A stretch of 7,367 nucleotides of DNA from JBEAOO01 sp041164825 (GTDB lineage Bacteria > Pseudomonadota > Gammaproteobacteria > Burkholderiales > Burkholderiaceae_C): NCBI GenBank assembly GCA_041164825.1, contig JBEAOO010000164.1, forward strand, positions 1-7,367, written 5' to 3'. Position 1 is the stretch's first letter. Each line of letters starts with the position of its first letter. The translations under genes were made by a program, and so were the position numbers. A model generated the notes under the pieces. The model did no database searches, had not been told where the DNA came from, and saw only the letters and a program-made list of their open reading frames with translations. Below are positions 1 to 6,127 of this stretch, one piece after another.

Positions 1-1
1 C

Positions 2-379
2 TCGATCCCGCGCGCCATGTTTTACGTGCTGCTGTGGTCGATCTTCGTGCTGACGCTGTTCAGCTTCACGGCCAGCAACATGGTCTTGGGTGCGATCAAT
101 GTGTTCCTGATCGGCACCACCGTGGCCATTGGCCCGGCGCTGCAAATTCGGCTGATGGACGTGGCCGGCAAGGCGCAAACGCTGGCCGCCGCACTCAACC
201 ACTCGGCCTTCAATGTGGCCAATGCGCTGGGCGCGTGGCTGGGCGGCGTGGCGATCTCGGCCGGCCTGGGCTGGACGTCCACCGGCTGGGTGGGCGCGCT
301 GCTGGGCGTGGCGGGCTTGGGTGTGTTTGGCTTGTCGATCCGCGATGAGCGGCAGCGGCGCCGGGCGCTGACTGCTTGA
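2..379 (+). CDS. MFS transporter, C-terminal fragment (AraJ/DHA1-like efflux permease)
   Basis: This is the last 125 residues of a membrane transporter; the frame is open to the left edge, so the start and most of the gene lie outside the window. About four hydrophobic segments are visible (roughly residues 6-25, 29-48, 72-92 and 96-112 of the fragment), followed by a short basic cytoplasmic tail ending RRRALTA. The stretch NHSAFNVANALGAWLGG resembles the segment found in the second half of AraJ/YdhP-type drug:proton antiporters of the major facilitator superfamily, where a small-residue helix follows an Asn-rich loop. On family knowledge it would export a small molecule using the proton gradient; the substrate cannot be told from this piece. 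slyX follows after 35 bp on the same strand, so the two could be co-transcribed. Family assignment is fairly firm, substrate unknown. Confidence 0.8.
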   Translation, partial: SIPRAMFYVLLWSIFVLTLFSFTASNMVLGAINVFLIGTTVAIGPALQIRLMDVAGKAQTLAAALNHSAFNVANALGAWLGGVAISAGLGWTSTGWVGALLGVAGLGVFGLSIRDERQRRRALTA

Positions 380-414
380 GTGCTGCCTGGGCGTTCTCGG
401 TTCCAATACCGACC

Positions 415-663
415 ATGAACGAACCGCAAGCCCCCGATGCCAGCGCCCTGACTGCACGCCTGGAAGATCGCCTGACCCAGCTCGAAATCAAGGCCTCGTA
501 CAGCGAAGACCTGCTCGACCACCTGAACCAAACCGTGATCGAGCAGCAGCGGCAGATCGACGCGCTGATGCGCGAGGTCGTGCACCTGCGCCAACAAGCG
601 CCCGCCGCCGGCGACGGCCAGCCGTTTCGCAGCTTGCGGGACGAGCTGCCGCCGCACTACTGA
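415..663 (+). CDS. slyX: SlyX family protein
   Basis: An 82-residue acidic, helical protein with the build of the SlyX family: a variable N-terminal tail, a heptad-like coiled-coil core at about residues 11-62 (LTARLEDRLTQLEIKASYSE, then DLLDHLNQTVIEQQRQIDAL), and a short linker ending in the typical SlyX terminus LPPHY. The length is close to the usual 70-80 residues. The exact function of SlyX is not established; the name comes from its position beside slyD in enterobacteria. The ATG at 415 is preferred because family-like sequence begins soon after it. The frame also stays open back to a TTG at 376 that overlaps the end of the transporter gene, but the extra 13 residues are not SlyX-like. 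No good Shine-Dalgarno sequence precedes either start. After its stop comes a 457-bp region of palindromic repeats, converging on eutR. Confidence 0.88.
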   Translation: MNEPQAPDASALTARLEDRLTQLEIKASYSEDLLDHLNQTVIEQQRQIDALMREVVHLRQQAPAAGDGQPFRSLRDELPPHY

Positions 664-786
664 TGCGGGCTGGCGCTCCAAAGTAGCCACGGGGCACCTG
701 GCGGCCGAGTCCGTTTGCCGCACGTTGCCGCCCTGGCCCGCGGGCCGTTTCCGGTTCAAAGGTTTCCCGTTCGACGATCGGCGCGA

Positions 787-887
787 GGGCGGCGATGGGC
801 CGGGCCGCGTTGCTCCGTGTCCCCCGGGCCCGCTGACGCGGACCCTCCTCCTTTACCTGCGCAAATCGGCCCGGCCCACCGCCGCCC
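787..887 (-). repeat. Modular inverted-repeat element, copy A
   Basis: Copy A reads in the sense direction on the minus strand. Outer arms 788-806 and 868-886 are complementary over 19 bp with one mismatch (a795 against c879), and g787/c887 add a further pair. Inside lie two blocks shared exactly with copy B: 845-865 (21 nt, minus sense begins tttgcgcaggtaaagg) and 810-826 (17 nt, minus sense cgggggacacggagcaa). Between the blocks, 826-833 and 838-845 form an 8-bp apical hairpin with one mismatch and loop tgac. The ends of the blocks, ttgc and gcaa, can pair, separated from the outer arms by a 2-nt mismatch. No protein or transposase is attached. It could be a structured RNA, a REP-like dispersed repeat, or a short sequence inserted into the loop of an existing palindrome. 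Confidence 0.75.
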
Positions 888-934
888 CAGACGCACTGTG
901 GTCTTCGTCCAGGTGGCATGCCCACACCGGTTGG

Positions 935-1030
935 GGAGTGCTGAGCCGCATTCGCTTTGCGCAGGTAAAGGAGGAGCCGGCCGCAGGCCGGCGGGGGACA
1001 CGGAGCAAAGCGAATGCGGCTCAGCGCTCC
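935..1030 (+). repeat. Modular inverted-repeat element, copy B
   Basis: Copy B reads in the sense direction on the plus strand, opposite to copy A and 47 bp from it. The outer arms are perfect over 21 bp (940-960 with 1005-1025) and extend to 26 positions (935-960 with 1005-1030) through a single T939/G1026 mismatch. The shared blocks are at 956-976 and 992-1008. Between them a perfect 7-bp hairpin, gccggcc (976-982) with ggccggc (986-992), closes on a gca loop. Arms and apical hairpin differ in sequence from those of copy A, yet each pairs with its own partner. The predicted fold is a long stem, a purine-rich internal loop made of the two shared blocks, and a small apical hairpin. Confidence 0.8.
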
Positions 1031-1120
1031 TTGCGCCGGCCACCGAATAACGTGCCGACCGACCGCCCGGCCCCAATGCACCAACTTTCGAGCCTCGGTA
1101 GCGTGGAAAGCAATTTCGCG

Positions 1121-2128
1121 TCAACCCAACTGCGCCCGCGCCCGCGTGTCCGAGGGCCGCTCGCCAAAGTGGCGTCGGTAATCGGCGGTGAATTGGCTCA
1201 GGCTCCAGAAGCCGTGTTGCGCCGCCGCGTCTTGCACCTGCGCCACCGTGCCTTCGCGCAGCAGGCGCTGCACGGCGTTGAGGCGCAAGCAGCGCAAATA
1301 CACCGCCGGGCTCTCGCCCACCACGTCCTCAAACGCGTATTGCAGCGTGCGCCGGCTCACATGGAAGCGCTCGCACAACTCGGGCACCGTGGGCACGGCG
1401 TCGGGGTGAGCCTGCAGGTCGGCAATCACTGCCCGCACCAGTTCGCGGCGGCGCGCAGCGCTGGGGCGGTCGGCGCCTTCATCGGCGTGGGCTTCGCCCA
1501 GCGCGGCCAGCAGCATGTCAAACACCGCCTGCTGCACGTGCCGGCGGGCTTGCGGGTGGTGGCTGCTGAGCGGCGCGTCGCCCGCATTGCTCAACACCAA
1601 GCCCAGGCCCTCGCGCAAACGCGCCAGCGACTCGGCGGAGCAACCCAACCACGCCGGTTGGCTGAAGGCCTCGGTGTGCAAGCGGTGGCCCACGCGCTCG
1701 GCGTGAGCGCGCAAGGCATCGAGGCGCGTCACCACGCCAAAAATGCGGTGCTCGGTGGGCGTGCTCAGCTCAAACTCGCCCGGGTTGGCGCACACCATCA
1801 TGCCGTCGTGTGCGGCCGCCTGGCCATCGACGCGGCTGCCGTCATGGGTCAGCGTGATGCCGCACCACAGGGCACCGGCCGGAATGCGGCAGCGCTGGCG
1901 CAGCGCCTGGCTGGTGTGCTCGTGGAACACCTGCACCTCGTCCAGCCACAGCTCCTGCAACTCGCCTTCAAACCGGCCCCGGCTCAACTGGTCGTACTGC
2001 TGCTGCCAGCCGCTGAGGTTGTTGGCGTGCTGCCAGAGGTCGTCCACCCGCGCCACGCGCAGCGGACGCCGTGCGGGCGTGGCGCCGAAACCGGTGCATG
2101 CATGCACCAAGGCGGGTTGTGCGGCCAT
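1121..2128 (-). CDS. eutR: AraC-family regulator of ethanolamine utilisation (EutR-like)
   Basis: A 335-residue transcription factor, close to the roughly 350 residues of enterobacterial EutR. From memory of the E. coli protein, two stretches match well: residues 39-80 (WQQQYDQL, then a Gly-rich turn, LDEVQVFHEHTSQALRQ) in the N-terminal sensor domain, and the C-terminal DNA-binding region with two helix-turn-helix units at about 247-268 (VPELCERFHVSRRTLQYAF) and 297-318 (VQDAAAQHGFWSLSQFTADY). EutR activates the eut genes in response to ethanolamine and adenosylcobalamin. Here it is divergent from eat-eutB-eutC, the expected place for a local activator. I chose the ATG at 2128 because it has an AGGA about 9 bp upstream and lies just before family-like sequence. 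The frame remains open to 2389, but that would overlap eat and consists of unremarkable sequence. Confidence 0.9.
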   Translation of the reverse strand: MAAQPALVHACTGFGATPARRPLRVARVDDLWQHANNLSGWQQQYDQLSRGRFEGELQELWLDEVQVFHEHTSQALRQRCRIPAGALWCGITLTHDGSRVDGQAAAHDGMMVCANPGEFELSTPTEHRIFGVVTRLDALRAHAERVGHRLHTEAFSQPAWLGCSAESLARLREGLGLVLSNAGDAPLSSHHPQARRHVQQAVFDMLLAALGEAHADEGADRPSAARRRELVRAVIADLQAHPDAVPTVPELCERFHVSRRTLQYAFEDVVGESPAVYLRCLRLNAVQRLLREGTVAQVQDAAAQHGFWSLSQFTADYRRHFGERPSDTRARAQLG

Positions 2129-2327
2129 GTCGGGTGGTCCTGATGTCTGCAAAGGTTTGCCAAATCGCGATAACGCGGCAGCTTGCGTCAGACCTACGCT
2201 CACTGCCACGGGGTCAAACCCGCTGTCAGCAAGCATCGCGCCAAGGGCATTCCGAAGGCGCAGCGCTGCTGTGCTTGAAGCTGCACACATTGCGACAAAC
2301 AGCAAGTCACACACAAGGAATTTGGGC
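2129..2327. promoter_or_regulatory. Divergent eutR / eat regulatory region
   Basis: This 199-bp space between divergent starts must hold the promoters of eutR and of eat-eutB-eutC and, by analogy, the EutR operator. No strong sigma-70 or sigma-54 promoter stands out. On the minus strand TTGACC (complement of 2212-2217 or close to it) is a possible -35 box for eutR without a good -10 partner; on the plus strand TTGAAG (2275-2280) is a weak candidate for eat. Symmetric sequences that could be protein sites are gcaaa-gg-tttgc at 2149-2160, near the eutR start, and the 10-bp palindrome gcagcgctgc at 2260-2269. No cobalamin riboswitch signature is visible. The eat ribosome binding site AAGGAA is at 2315-2320. 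Confidence 0.55.
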
Positions 2328-3692
2328 ATGAGCAACTCTTCATCACACGGGCTCGCCAAGAGCCTGAGCACCTTCCAGCTCTGGGGCATTGCCGTCGGGC
2401 TGGTGATCTCGGGCGAGTACTTTGGCTGGAGCTACGGCTGGGCCTCGGCCGGCACGCTGGGCTTTTTGATCACCGCCGGTTTTGTGGCGCTGATGTACGG
2501 CACCTTCATCTTCAGCTTCACCGAGCTCACCACCTCCATCCCCCACGCGGGCGGTCCGTTCGAGTACAGCCGGCGCGCCTTTGGCCCCACCGGCGGCTAC
2601 ATCGCCGGCTTCGCCACGCTGATGGAATTCGTGTTCGCGCCGCCGGCCATTGCGCTGGCGATTGGCGCCTATTTGAACGTGCAGTTTCCTGCGCTCGACC
2701 CCAAGGTCGCGGCGGTGGGCGCCTACCTCGTGTTCATGACGCTCAACATCATCGGCGTGCAGATCGCGGCCACCTTTGAGCTGGTGGTCACCATCATCGC
2801 CATCGTCGAGTTGCTGGTGTTCATGGGCGTGGTGGCACCGGGCTTCTCGGTGGCCAATTTGGTGAAGGGCGGCTGGTCGGGCCAAGACACCTTCAGCATC
2901 GCCTCCATCCCGGGCATGTTCGCGGCCATCCCGTTTGCGATCTGGTTCTTCCTCGCGATTGAGGGCGTGGCCATGGCCGCCGAAGAAGCCAAGGACCCGA
3001 AGCGCTCCATCCCCATCGCCTACATCGCTGGCATCGTCACCCTGCTGGCACTGGCCCTGGGCGTGATGGTGTTTGCTGGTGGCGCCGGTGACTGGACCAA
3101 GCTCGCCAACATCAACGACCCGTTGCCGCAGGCCATGAAGCTCATCGTCGGCGAGAACAGCGGCTGGCTGCACATGCTGGTGTGGCTGGGCCTGTTTGGC
3201 TTGGTGGCGTCCTTCCACGGCATCATCTTGGGCTATTCGCGCCAGATCTACGCGCTGTCGCGTGCTGGCTTTTTGCCGGCCGTGCTGGGCACCATTCACC
3301 CCACGCGCCGCACCCCGCACCTGGCCATCATGGCCGGTGGCGTGGTGGGCATCGCCGCCATCTTCAGCGACGAGGTGATCAAGTTCAACGGCCAAACGCT
3401 GACGGCCAACATCGTCACCATGTCGGTGTTCGGCGCCATCGTCATGTACATCATGAGCATGGCCAGCTTGTTCAAGCTGCGCCGCAGCGAGCCCCAGCTG
3501 GAGCGCAGCTTCCGCGCCCCGCTGTTCCCCTGGTCGCCGGGCTTTGCCCTGGTGGGCGCGGTGATCTGCCTGATCACGATGGTCTACTACAACCCGCTGA
3601 TCGCCGCGTTGTTTGTCGGCCTCATGGCCGTGGGCTACCTGTACTTCCTGAGCACCGCCAAGCGCCGCGGCGCGCTGCTGGCGGCTGCCTGA
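2328..3692 (+). CDS. eat: Ethanolamine permease (APC superfamily)
   Basis: A 454-residue integral membrane protein with about 12 hydrophobic segments, the normal size for the ethanolamine transporter (EAT) family of the amino acid-polyamine-organocation superfamily. Recognisable parts are the first helix, GLVISGEYFGWSYGW (residues 24-38), where the broken helix of this fold binds substrate; the helix 2/3 region FTELTTSIPHAGGPFEYSRR (64-83); the loop AIEGVAMAAEEAKDPKRSIP (210-229), the family's conserved Glu-rich stretch; and helix 8 with SRQIYALSRAGFLP (304-317). It would import ethanolamine across the inner membrane for the lyase encoded next door. The ATG at 2328 follows AAGGAA at a 7-bp gap; the frame is open further upstream but would run antisense through eutR. 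It is first in an operon with eutB, which begins 36 bp after its stop. High confidence in family; ethanolamine specificity is strengthened by the neighbours. Confidence 0.95.
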   Translation: MSNSSSHGLAKSLSTFQLWGIAVGLVISGEYFGWSYGWASAGTLGFLITAGFVALMYGTFIFSFTELTTSIPHAGGPFEYSRRAFGPTGGYIAGFATLMEFVFAPPAIALAIGAYLNVQFPALDPKVAAVGAYLVFMTLNIIGVQIAATFELVVTIIAIVELLVFMGVVAPGFSVANLVKGGWSGQDTFSIASIPGMFAAIPFAIWFFLAIEGVAMAAEEAKDPKRSIPIAYIAGIVTLLALALGVMVFAGGAGDWTKLANINDPLPQAMKLIVGENSGWLHMLVWLGLFGLVASFHGIILGYSRQIYALSRAGFLPAVLGTIHPTRRTPHLAIMAGGVVGIAAIFSDEVIKFNGQTLTANIVTMSVFGAIVMYIMSMASLFKLRRSEPQLERSFRAPLFPWSPGFALVGAVICLITMVYYNPLIAALFVGLMAVGYLYFLSTAKRRGALLAAA

Positions 3693-3728
3693 TCTCAGCC
3701 TGATTGACCTCTTGGAAACTGAGCACGC

Positions 3729-5141
3729 ATGAGTTCTTTCGTCCACACCGTGGCGGGGCAAGGGCACCGCTTTGACGATCTGCGCACGCTGATGGCCCAG
3801 GCCAGCCCCGAGCGCAGCGGCGACCTGTTGGCCGGTGTGGCCGCTGGCTCAGCGGCTGAGCGAGTGGCCGCGCAAATGGCCTTGGCCGATCTGCCGCTGC
3901 GCACCTTCCTCAGCGAGAGCGTGGTGCCGTATGAAGACGATGAGGTCACCCGCCTCATCATCGACACGCACGACGCCACGGCCTTCGCGCCGGCGGCCCA
4001 CCTCACCGTGGGCGGCCTGCGTGAATGGCTGCTCGGCGACGAGGCCGATGAGGCGGCGCTGGCCGCGCTGGCACCCGGGCTCACGCCCGAGATGGTGGCC
4101 GCGGTCAGCAAGATCATGCGCAACCAGGACCTGATCGCCGTGGCCCGAAAGTGCCGCGTGGTCACGCGCTTTCGCAACACCATCGGGCTGGCCGGGCGGC
4201 TCTCCACCCGGCTGCAGCCCAACCACCCCACCGACGACAGCGCCGGCATCGCTGCCAGCCTGCTCGACGGCCTGCTCTACGGCAGCGGCGACGCGGTGAT
4301 CGGCATCAACCCCGCCACCGACAACGTGCCGCAGGTGATCAAGCTGCTGCAGATGATGGACGCGGTGATCGAGCGCCACGGCATCCCCACGCAGAGCTGC
4401 GTGCTCACGCACGTCACCAACACCCTCCAGGCCATCGAGCGCGGCGCGCCGGTGGACCTGGTGTTCCAGTCCATCGCCGGCACCGAGGCGGCCAACCGCG
4501 GCTTCGGCATCGACCTCGCCGTGCTGGCCGAGGGCCAAGCCGCCGCACTCTCGCTGCAACGCGGCGCCGTGTTTGCCGACACCGGCGAACGTGGCGAGCA
4601 CGTGATGTATTTCGAGACCGGCCAAGGCAGCGCGCTCTCGGCCGGCGGCCACCACGGCTGCGACCAACAAACGCTGGAGGCGCGGGCCTATGCGGTGGCG
4701 CGGCGCTTCAAGCCGCTCTTGGTCAACACGGTGGTCGGCTTCATCGGCCCCGAGTATTTGTACGACGGCAAGCAGATCATCCGCGCCGGCTTGGAAGACC
4801 ACTTCTGCGGCAAGCTGCTCGGCCTGCCCATGGGCTGCGACATCTGCTACACCAACCACGCGCAGGCGGACCAGAACGACATGGACGTGCTGCTCACCGT
4901 GCTGGGCGTGGCGGGCTGCAGTTTCATCATGGGCATCCCAGGCTCCGACGACGTGATGCTGAACTACCAGACCACCTCCTTCCACGACGCGCTCTATGCC
5001 CGCCGCGTGCTGGGCCTGCAACCGGCGCCCGAGTTTTTAACGTGGCTGGAACGCGTGGGCGTGTTTGAGGCCGGCGCGCTGGCGCGGCTGAGCGCGCAGG
5101 TGCCGGCGCAGTTTGCGCGGCTGTTGCCGCCGGATGCATGA
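3729..5141 (+). CDS. eutB: Ethanolamine ammonia-lyase, large subunit
   Basis: The 470-residue catalytic subunit of the adenosylcobalamin-dependent enzyme that converts ethanolamine to acetaldehyde and ammonia (E. coli EutB is about 453). The TIM-barrel active-site residues known from E. coli all have counterparts: Arg161 and Gln163 in STRLQPNHPTDD, Asn194 in AVIGINPATDN, Glu296 in MYFETGQGSALSAGGHHG, and Asp371 in LPMGCDICYTNHAQADQND. The signature FCGKLLGLPMGCD is intact and no frameshift or missing motif is seen. An extra stretch of about 8 residues relative to E. coli lies between Asn194 and Glu296 by residue offset. The start at 3729 has only a weak ribosome binding site (GGAA about 11 bp upstream), suggesting modest initiation or coupling to eat. 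The stop codon overlaps the Shine-Dalgarno sequence of eutC, so the two subunits are probably translationally coupled. Confidence 0.97.
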   Translation: MSSFVHTVAGQGHRFDDLRTLMAQASPERSGDLLAGVAAGSAAERVAAQMALADLPLRTFLSESVVPYEDDEVTRLIIDTHDATAFAPAAHLTVGGLREWLLGDEADEAALAALAPGLTPEMVAAVSKIMRNQDLIAVARKCRVVTRFRNTIGLAGRLSTRLQPNHPTDDSAGIAASLLDGLLYGSGDAVIGINPATDNVPQVIKLLQMMDAVIERHGIPTQSCVLTHVTNTLQAIERGAPVDLVFQSIAGTEAANRGFGIDLAVLAEGQAAALSLQRGAVFADTGERGEHVMYFETGQGSALSAGGHHGCDQQTLEARAYAVARRFKPLLVNTVVGFIGPEYLYDGKQIIRAGLEDHFCGKLLGLPMGCDICYTNHAQADQNDMDVLLTVLGVAGCSFIMGIPGSDDVMLNYQTTSFHDALYARRVLGLQPAPEFLTWLERVGVFEAGALARLSAQVPAQFARLLPPDA

Positions 5142-5148
5142 GGAGGGG
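5141..5148 (+). promoter_or_regulatory. Strong Shine-Dalgarno of eutC, overlapping the eutB stop
   Basis: AGGAGGGG at 5141-5148 begins on the last base of the eutB stop codon and sits 6 bp before the ATG at 5155. It settles the eutC start in favour of 5155 over the in-frame ATG at 5113, which lies inside eutB without a comparable site. The overlap indicates that ribosomes ending eutB can restart on eutC, a sensible way to balance the two lyase subunits. Confidence 0.85.
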
Positions 5149-5154
5149 TCGGCC

Positions 5155-6039
5155 ATGAGCGACAAACCAGACAACCCAGACAACCCCCACCGCCCCACCG
5201 TCACCCCCAACCCCTGGTCGGTGCTGCGCGCCCACACGCCCGCCCGCATCGGCCTGGGCCGCGCGGGCGTCAGCCTGCCCACCTCGCCCATGCTGGCGTT
5301 TCAGCTCGCCCACGCGCAAGCGCGCGATGCCGTGCACACGCCGCTCGACATGGGCACGCTGGCCGACACGCTGCACGACCAAGGCCACCGCACGCTGATG
5401 CTGCACAGCGCCGCGCCCGACCGCGCCACCTACCTGCAGCGGCCCGATCTCGGCCGCAAGCTCGACAAAGCGTCCCGCGACACCCTGGCCGCCGACGCCC
5501 CGGCAGAGGGCACGGGCCCCGGCCCCGGCTGGCGACACGACATCGCGTTCGCCGTGGTCGACGGCCTGTCGGCCCTGGCCGTGCAGCGCCACGCCGCGCC
5601 GTTGATGGCGGCGGTGATGGCGCGCCTGGCCGAGTCGCCTGCGCCGTGGCGCGTGGCGCCGGTGTCGCTGGTGCAACAAGGCCGCGTGGCCGTGGGCGAC
5701 GACGTGGGCGGCCTGCTCGGCGCCAGCCTGGTGGTGGTGTTCATCGGCGAACGCCCCGGTCTCAGCTCGCCCGACAGCCTCGGCATCTACCTCACCTGGG
5801 CCCCCCAAGCCGGCCGCAGCGACGCCGAGCGCAACTGCATCTCCAACGTGCGCCCCGAAGGCCTGAACTACGCGGCGGCCGCCCACCGCCTCGGCTTCCT
5901 GCTCGACGAAGCCCGCGCCCGGCGATTGACGGGCGTTGAGCTCAAAGACGAAAGCGCCCCGCTGGAAGGCGATGTGGCGAGGCTGGGCACGGCAGGCACC
6001 TTTGCATTGACCGGCCCGGCAGGAGACGGGGGGGCCTGA
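5155..6039 (+). CDS. eutC: Ethanolamine ammonia-lyase, small subunit
   Basis: The 294-residue light subunit (E. coli EutC is 295), which with EutB binds adenosylcobalamin and completes the holoenzyme. Family motifs in order are TPARIGLGRAGVSLPT (28-43), YLQRPDLGRKL (93-103), HDIAFAVVDGLSALAVQ (128-144), VGDDVGGLLGA (180-190), FIGERPGLSSPDSLGIYLTW (196-215) and RNCISNVRPEGLNYAAAAHR (226-245). The N-terminal tail is variable and contains a short DNP repeat. The last codons run through seven consecutive G residues (6028-6034) just before the stop, and the C-terminus is a loose Gly-rich tail, so a slip there would do little harm. It is the last gene of the eat-eutB-eutC operon; no intrinsic terminator with a T-run follows, and within 12 bp of the stop the sequence becomes tandemly repetitive. 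Confidence 0.97.
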   Translation: MSDKPDNPDNPHRPTVTPNPWSVLRAHTPARIGLGRAGVSLPTSPMLAFQLAHAQARDAVHTPLDMGTLADTLHDQGHRTLMLHSAAPDRATYLQRPDLGRKLDKASRDTLAADAPAEGTGPGPGWRHDIAFAVVDGLSALAVQRHAAPLMAAVMARLAESPAPWRVAPVSLVQQGRVAVGDDVGGLLGASLVVVFIGERPGLSSPDSLGIYLTWAPQAGRSDAERNCISNVRPEGLNYAAAAHRLGFLLDEARARRLTGVELKDESAPLEGDVARLGTAGTFALTGPAGDGGA

Positions 6040-6050
6040 GGCGCAGGCCG

Positions 6051-6082
6051 CGGCACGGCGGCACGGCGGCACCGCGGCACCG
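6051..6082. repeat. 8-bp tandem repeat array 1 (four copies)
   Basis: Four consecutive 8-bp units, cggcacgg twice (6051-6066) then cggcaccg twice (6067-6082), starting 11 bp after the eutC stop. The two unit versions differ by one base, as expected if one unit was duplicated after mutating. It is purely GC-rich and not coding for anything recognisable. It is separated by 10 bp from a second array with the same period. Confidence 0.85.
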
Positions 6083-6092
6083 GGACAGCGCC

Positions 6093-6127
6093 GCCCCATT
6101 GCCCCATTGCCCCATTGCCCCATTGCC
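6093..6127 (-). repeat. 8-bp tandem repeat array 2, with a G-quadruplex motif on the minus strand
   Basis: Four perfect copies of gccccatt (6093-6124) and a partial fifth (6125-6127). On the minus strand this reads as four GGGG tracts separated by identical 4-nt CAAT loops, the classical pattern for a four-layer G-quadruplex. The unit length is not a multiple of three, so copy-number change shifts the reading frame of anything translated across it. The array begins 16 bp beyond the point where VOC-family similarity ends in the minus-strand gene. Confidence 0.9.

Larger units (their letters stand above)
664..1120. other. Convergent intergenic region rich in palindromes
   Basis: This 457-bp stretch lies between the ends of slyX (+) and eutR (-). 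Several overlapping open frames cross it on both strands, but they are arginine-, proline- and alanine-rich with no recognisable domain, and they coincide with the inverted repeats, so I call no gene. It contains two related hairpin elements (787-887 and 935-1030) and a 12-bp perfect palindrome at 735-746 (ggcccgcgggcc). I see nothing recognisable in 664-734 or 1031-1120. No T-run follows any hairpin, so a classical intrinsic terminator for slyX or eutR is not apparent; the strong hairpins may play that role. Confidence 0.7.

Noticed and set aside
787..1030. CRISPR array or terminal inverted repeats of an insertion sequence
   Set aside because: Only two copies, in opposite orientation, with internal palindromes and no regular spacers; the 47 bp between them encode no transposase.
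725..2143. Long plus-strand open frame (472 codons) across the repeats and antisense to eutR
   Set aside because: It overlaps a clear EutR homologue in full, is His/Ala/Gln/Arg-rich with no domain, and arises from high-GC codon bias on the other strand.
1743..2327. Upstream in-frame extension of eat by 195 codons
   Set aside because: It would run antisense through eutR and the promoter region; the ATG at 2328 has a good ribosome binding site and gives the normal family length.
2129..2327. Cobalamin riboswitch upstream of eat
   Set aside because: A gccac-type string is present near 2200, but the rest of the conserved B12-box and core segments could not be found on either strand.
2343..3767. 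Long minus-strand frame antisense to eat
   Set aside because: His/Gly/Asp-rich shadow of a well-recognised permease gene; no family features.
3849..5021. Long minus-strand frame antisense to eutB
   Set aside because: Shadow frame; eutB on the other strand has all active-site motifs and normal length.
6033..6049. Hairpin ggcct/aggcc over the eutC stop as a terminator
   Set aside because: Only a 5-bp stem with a 7-nt loop and no T-run; too weak to call.
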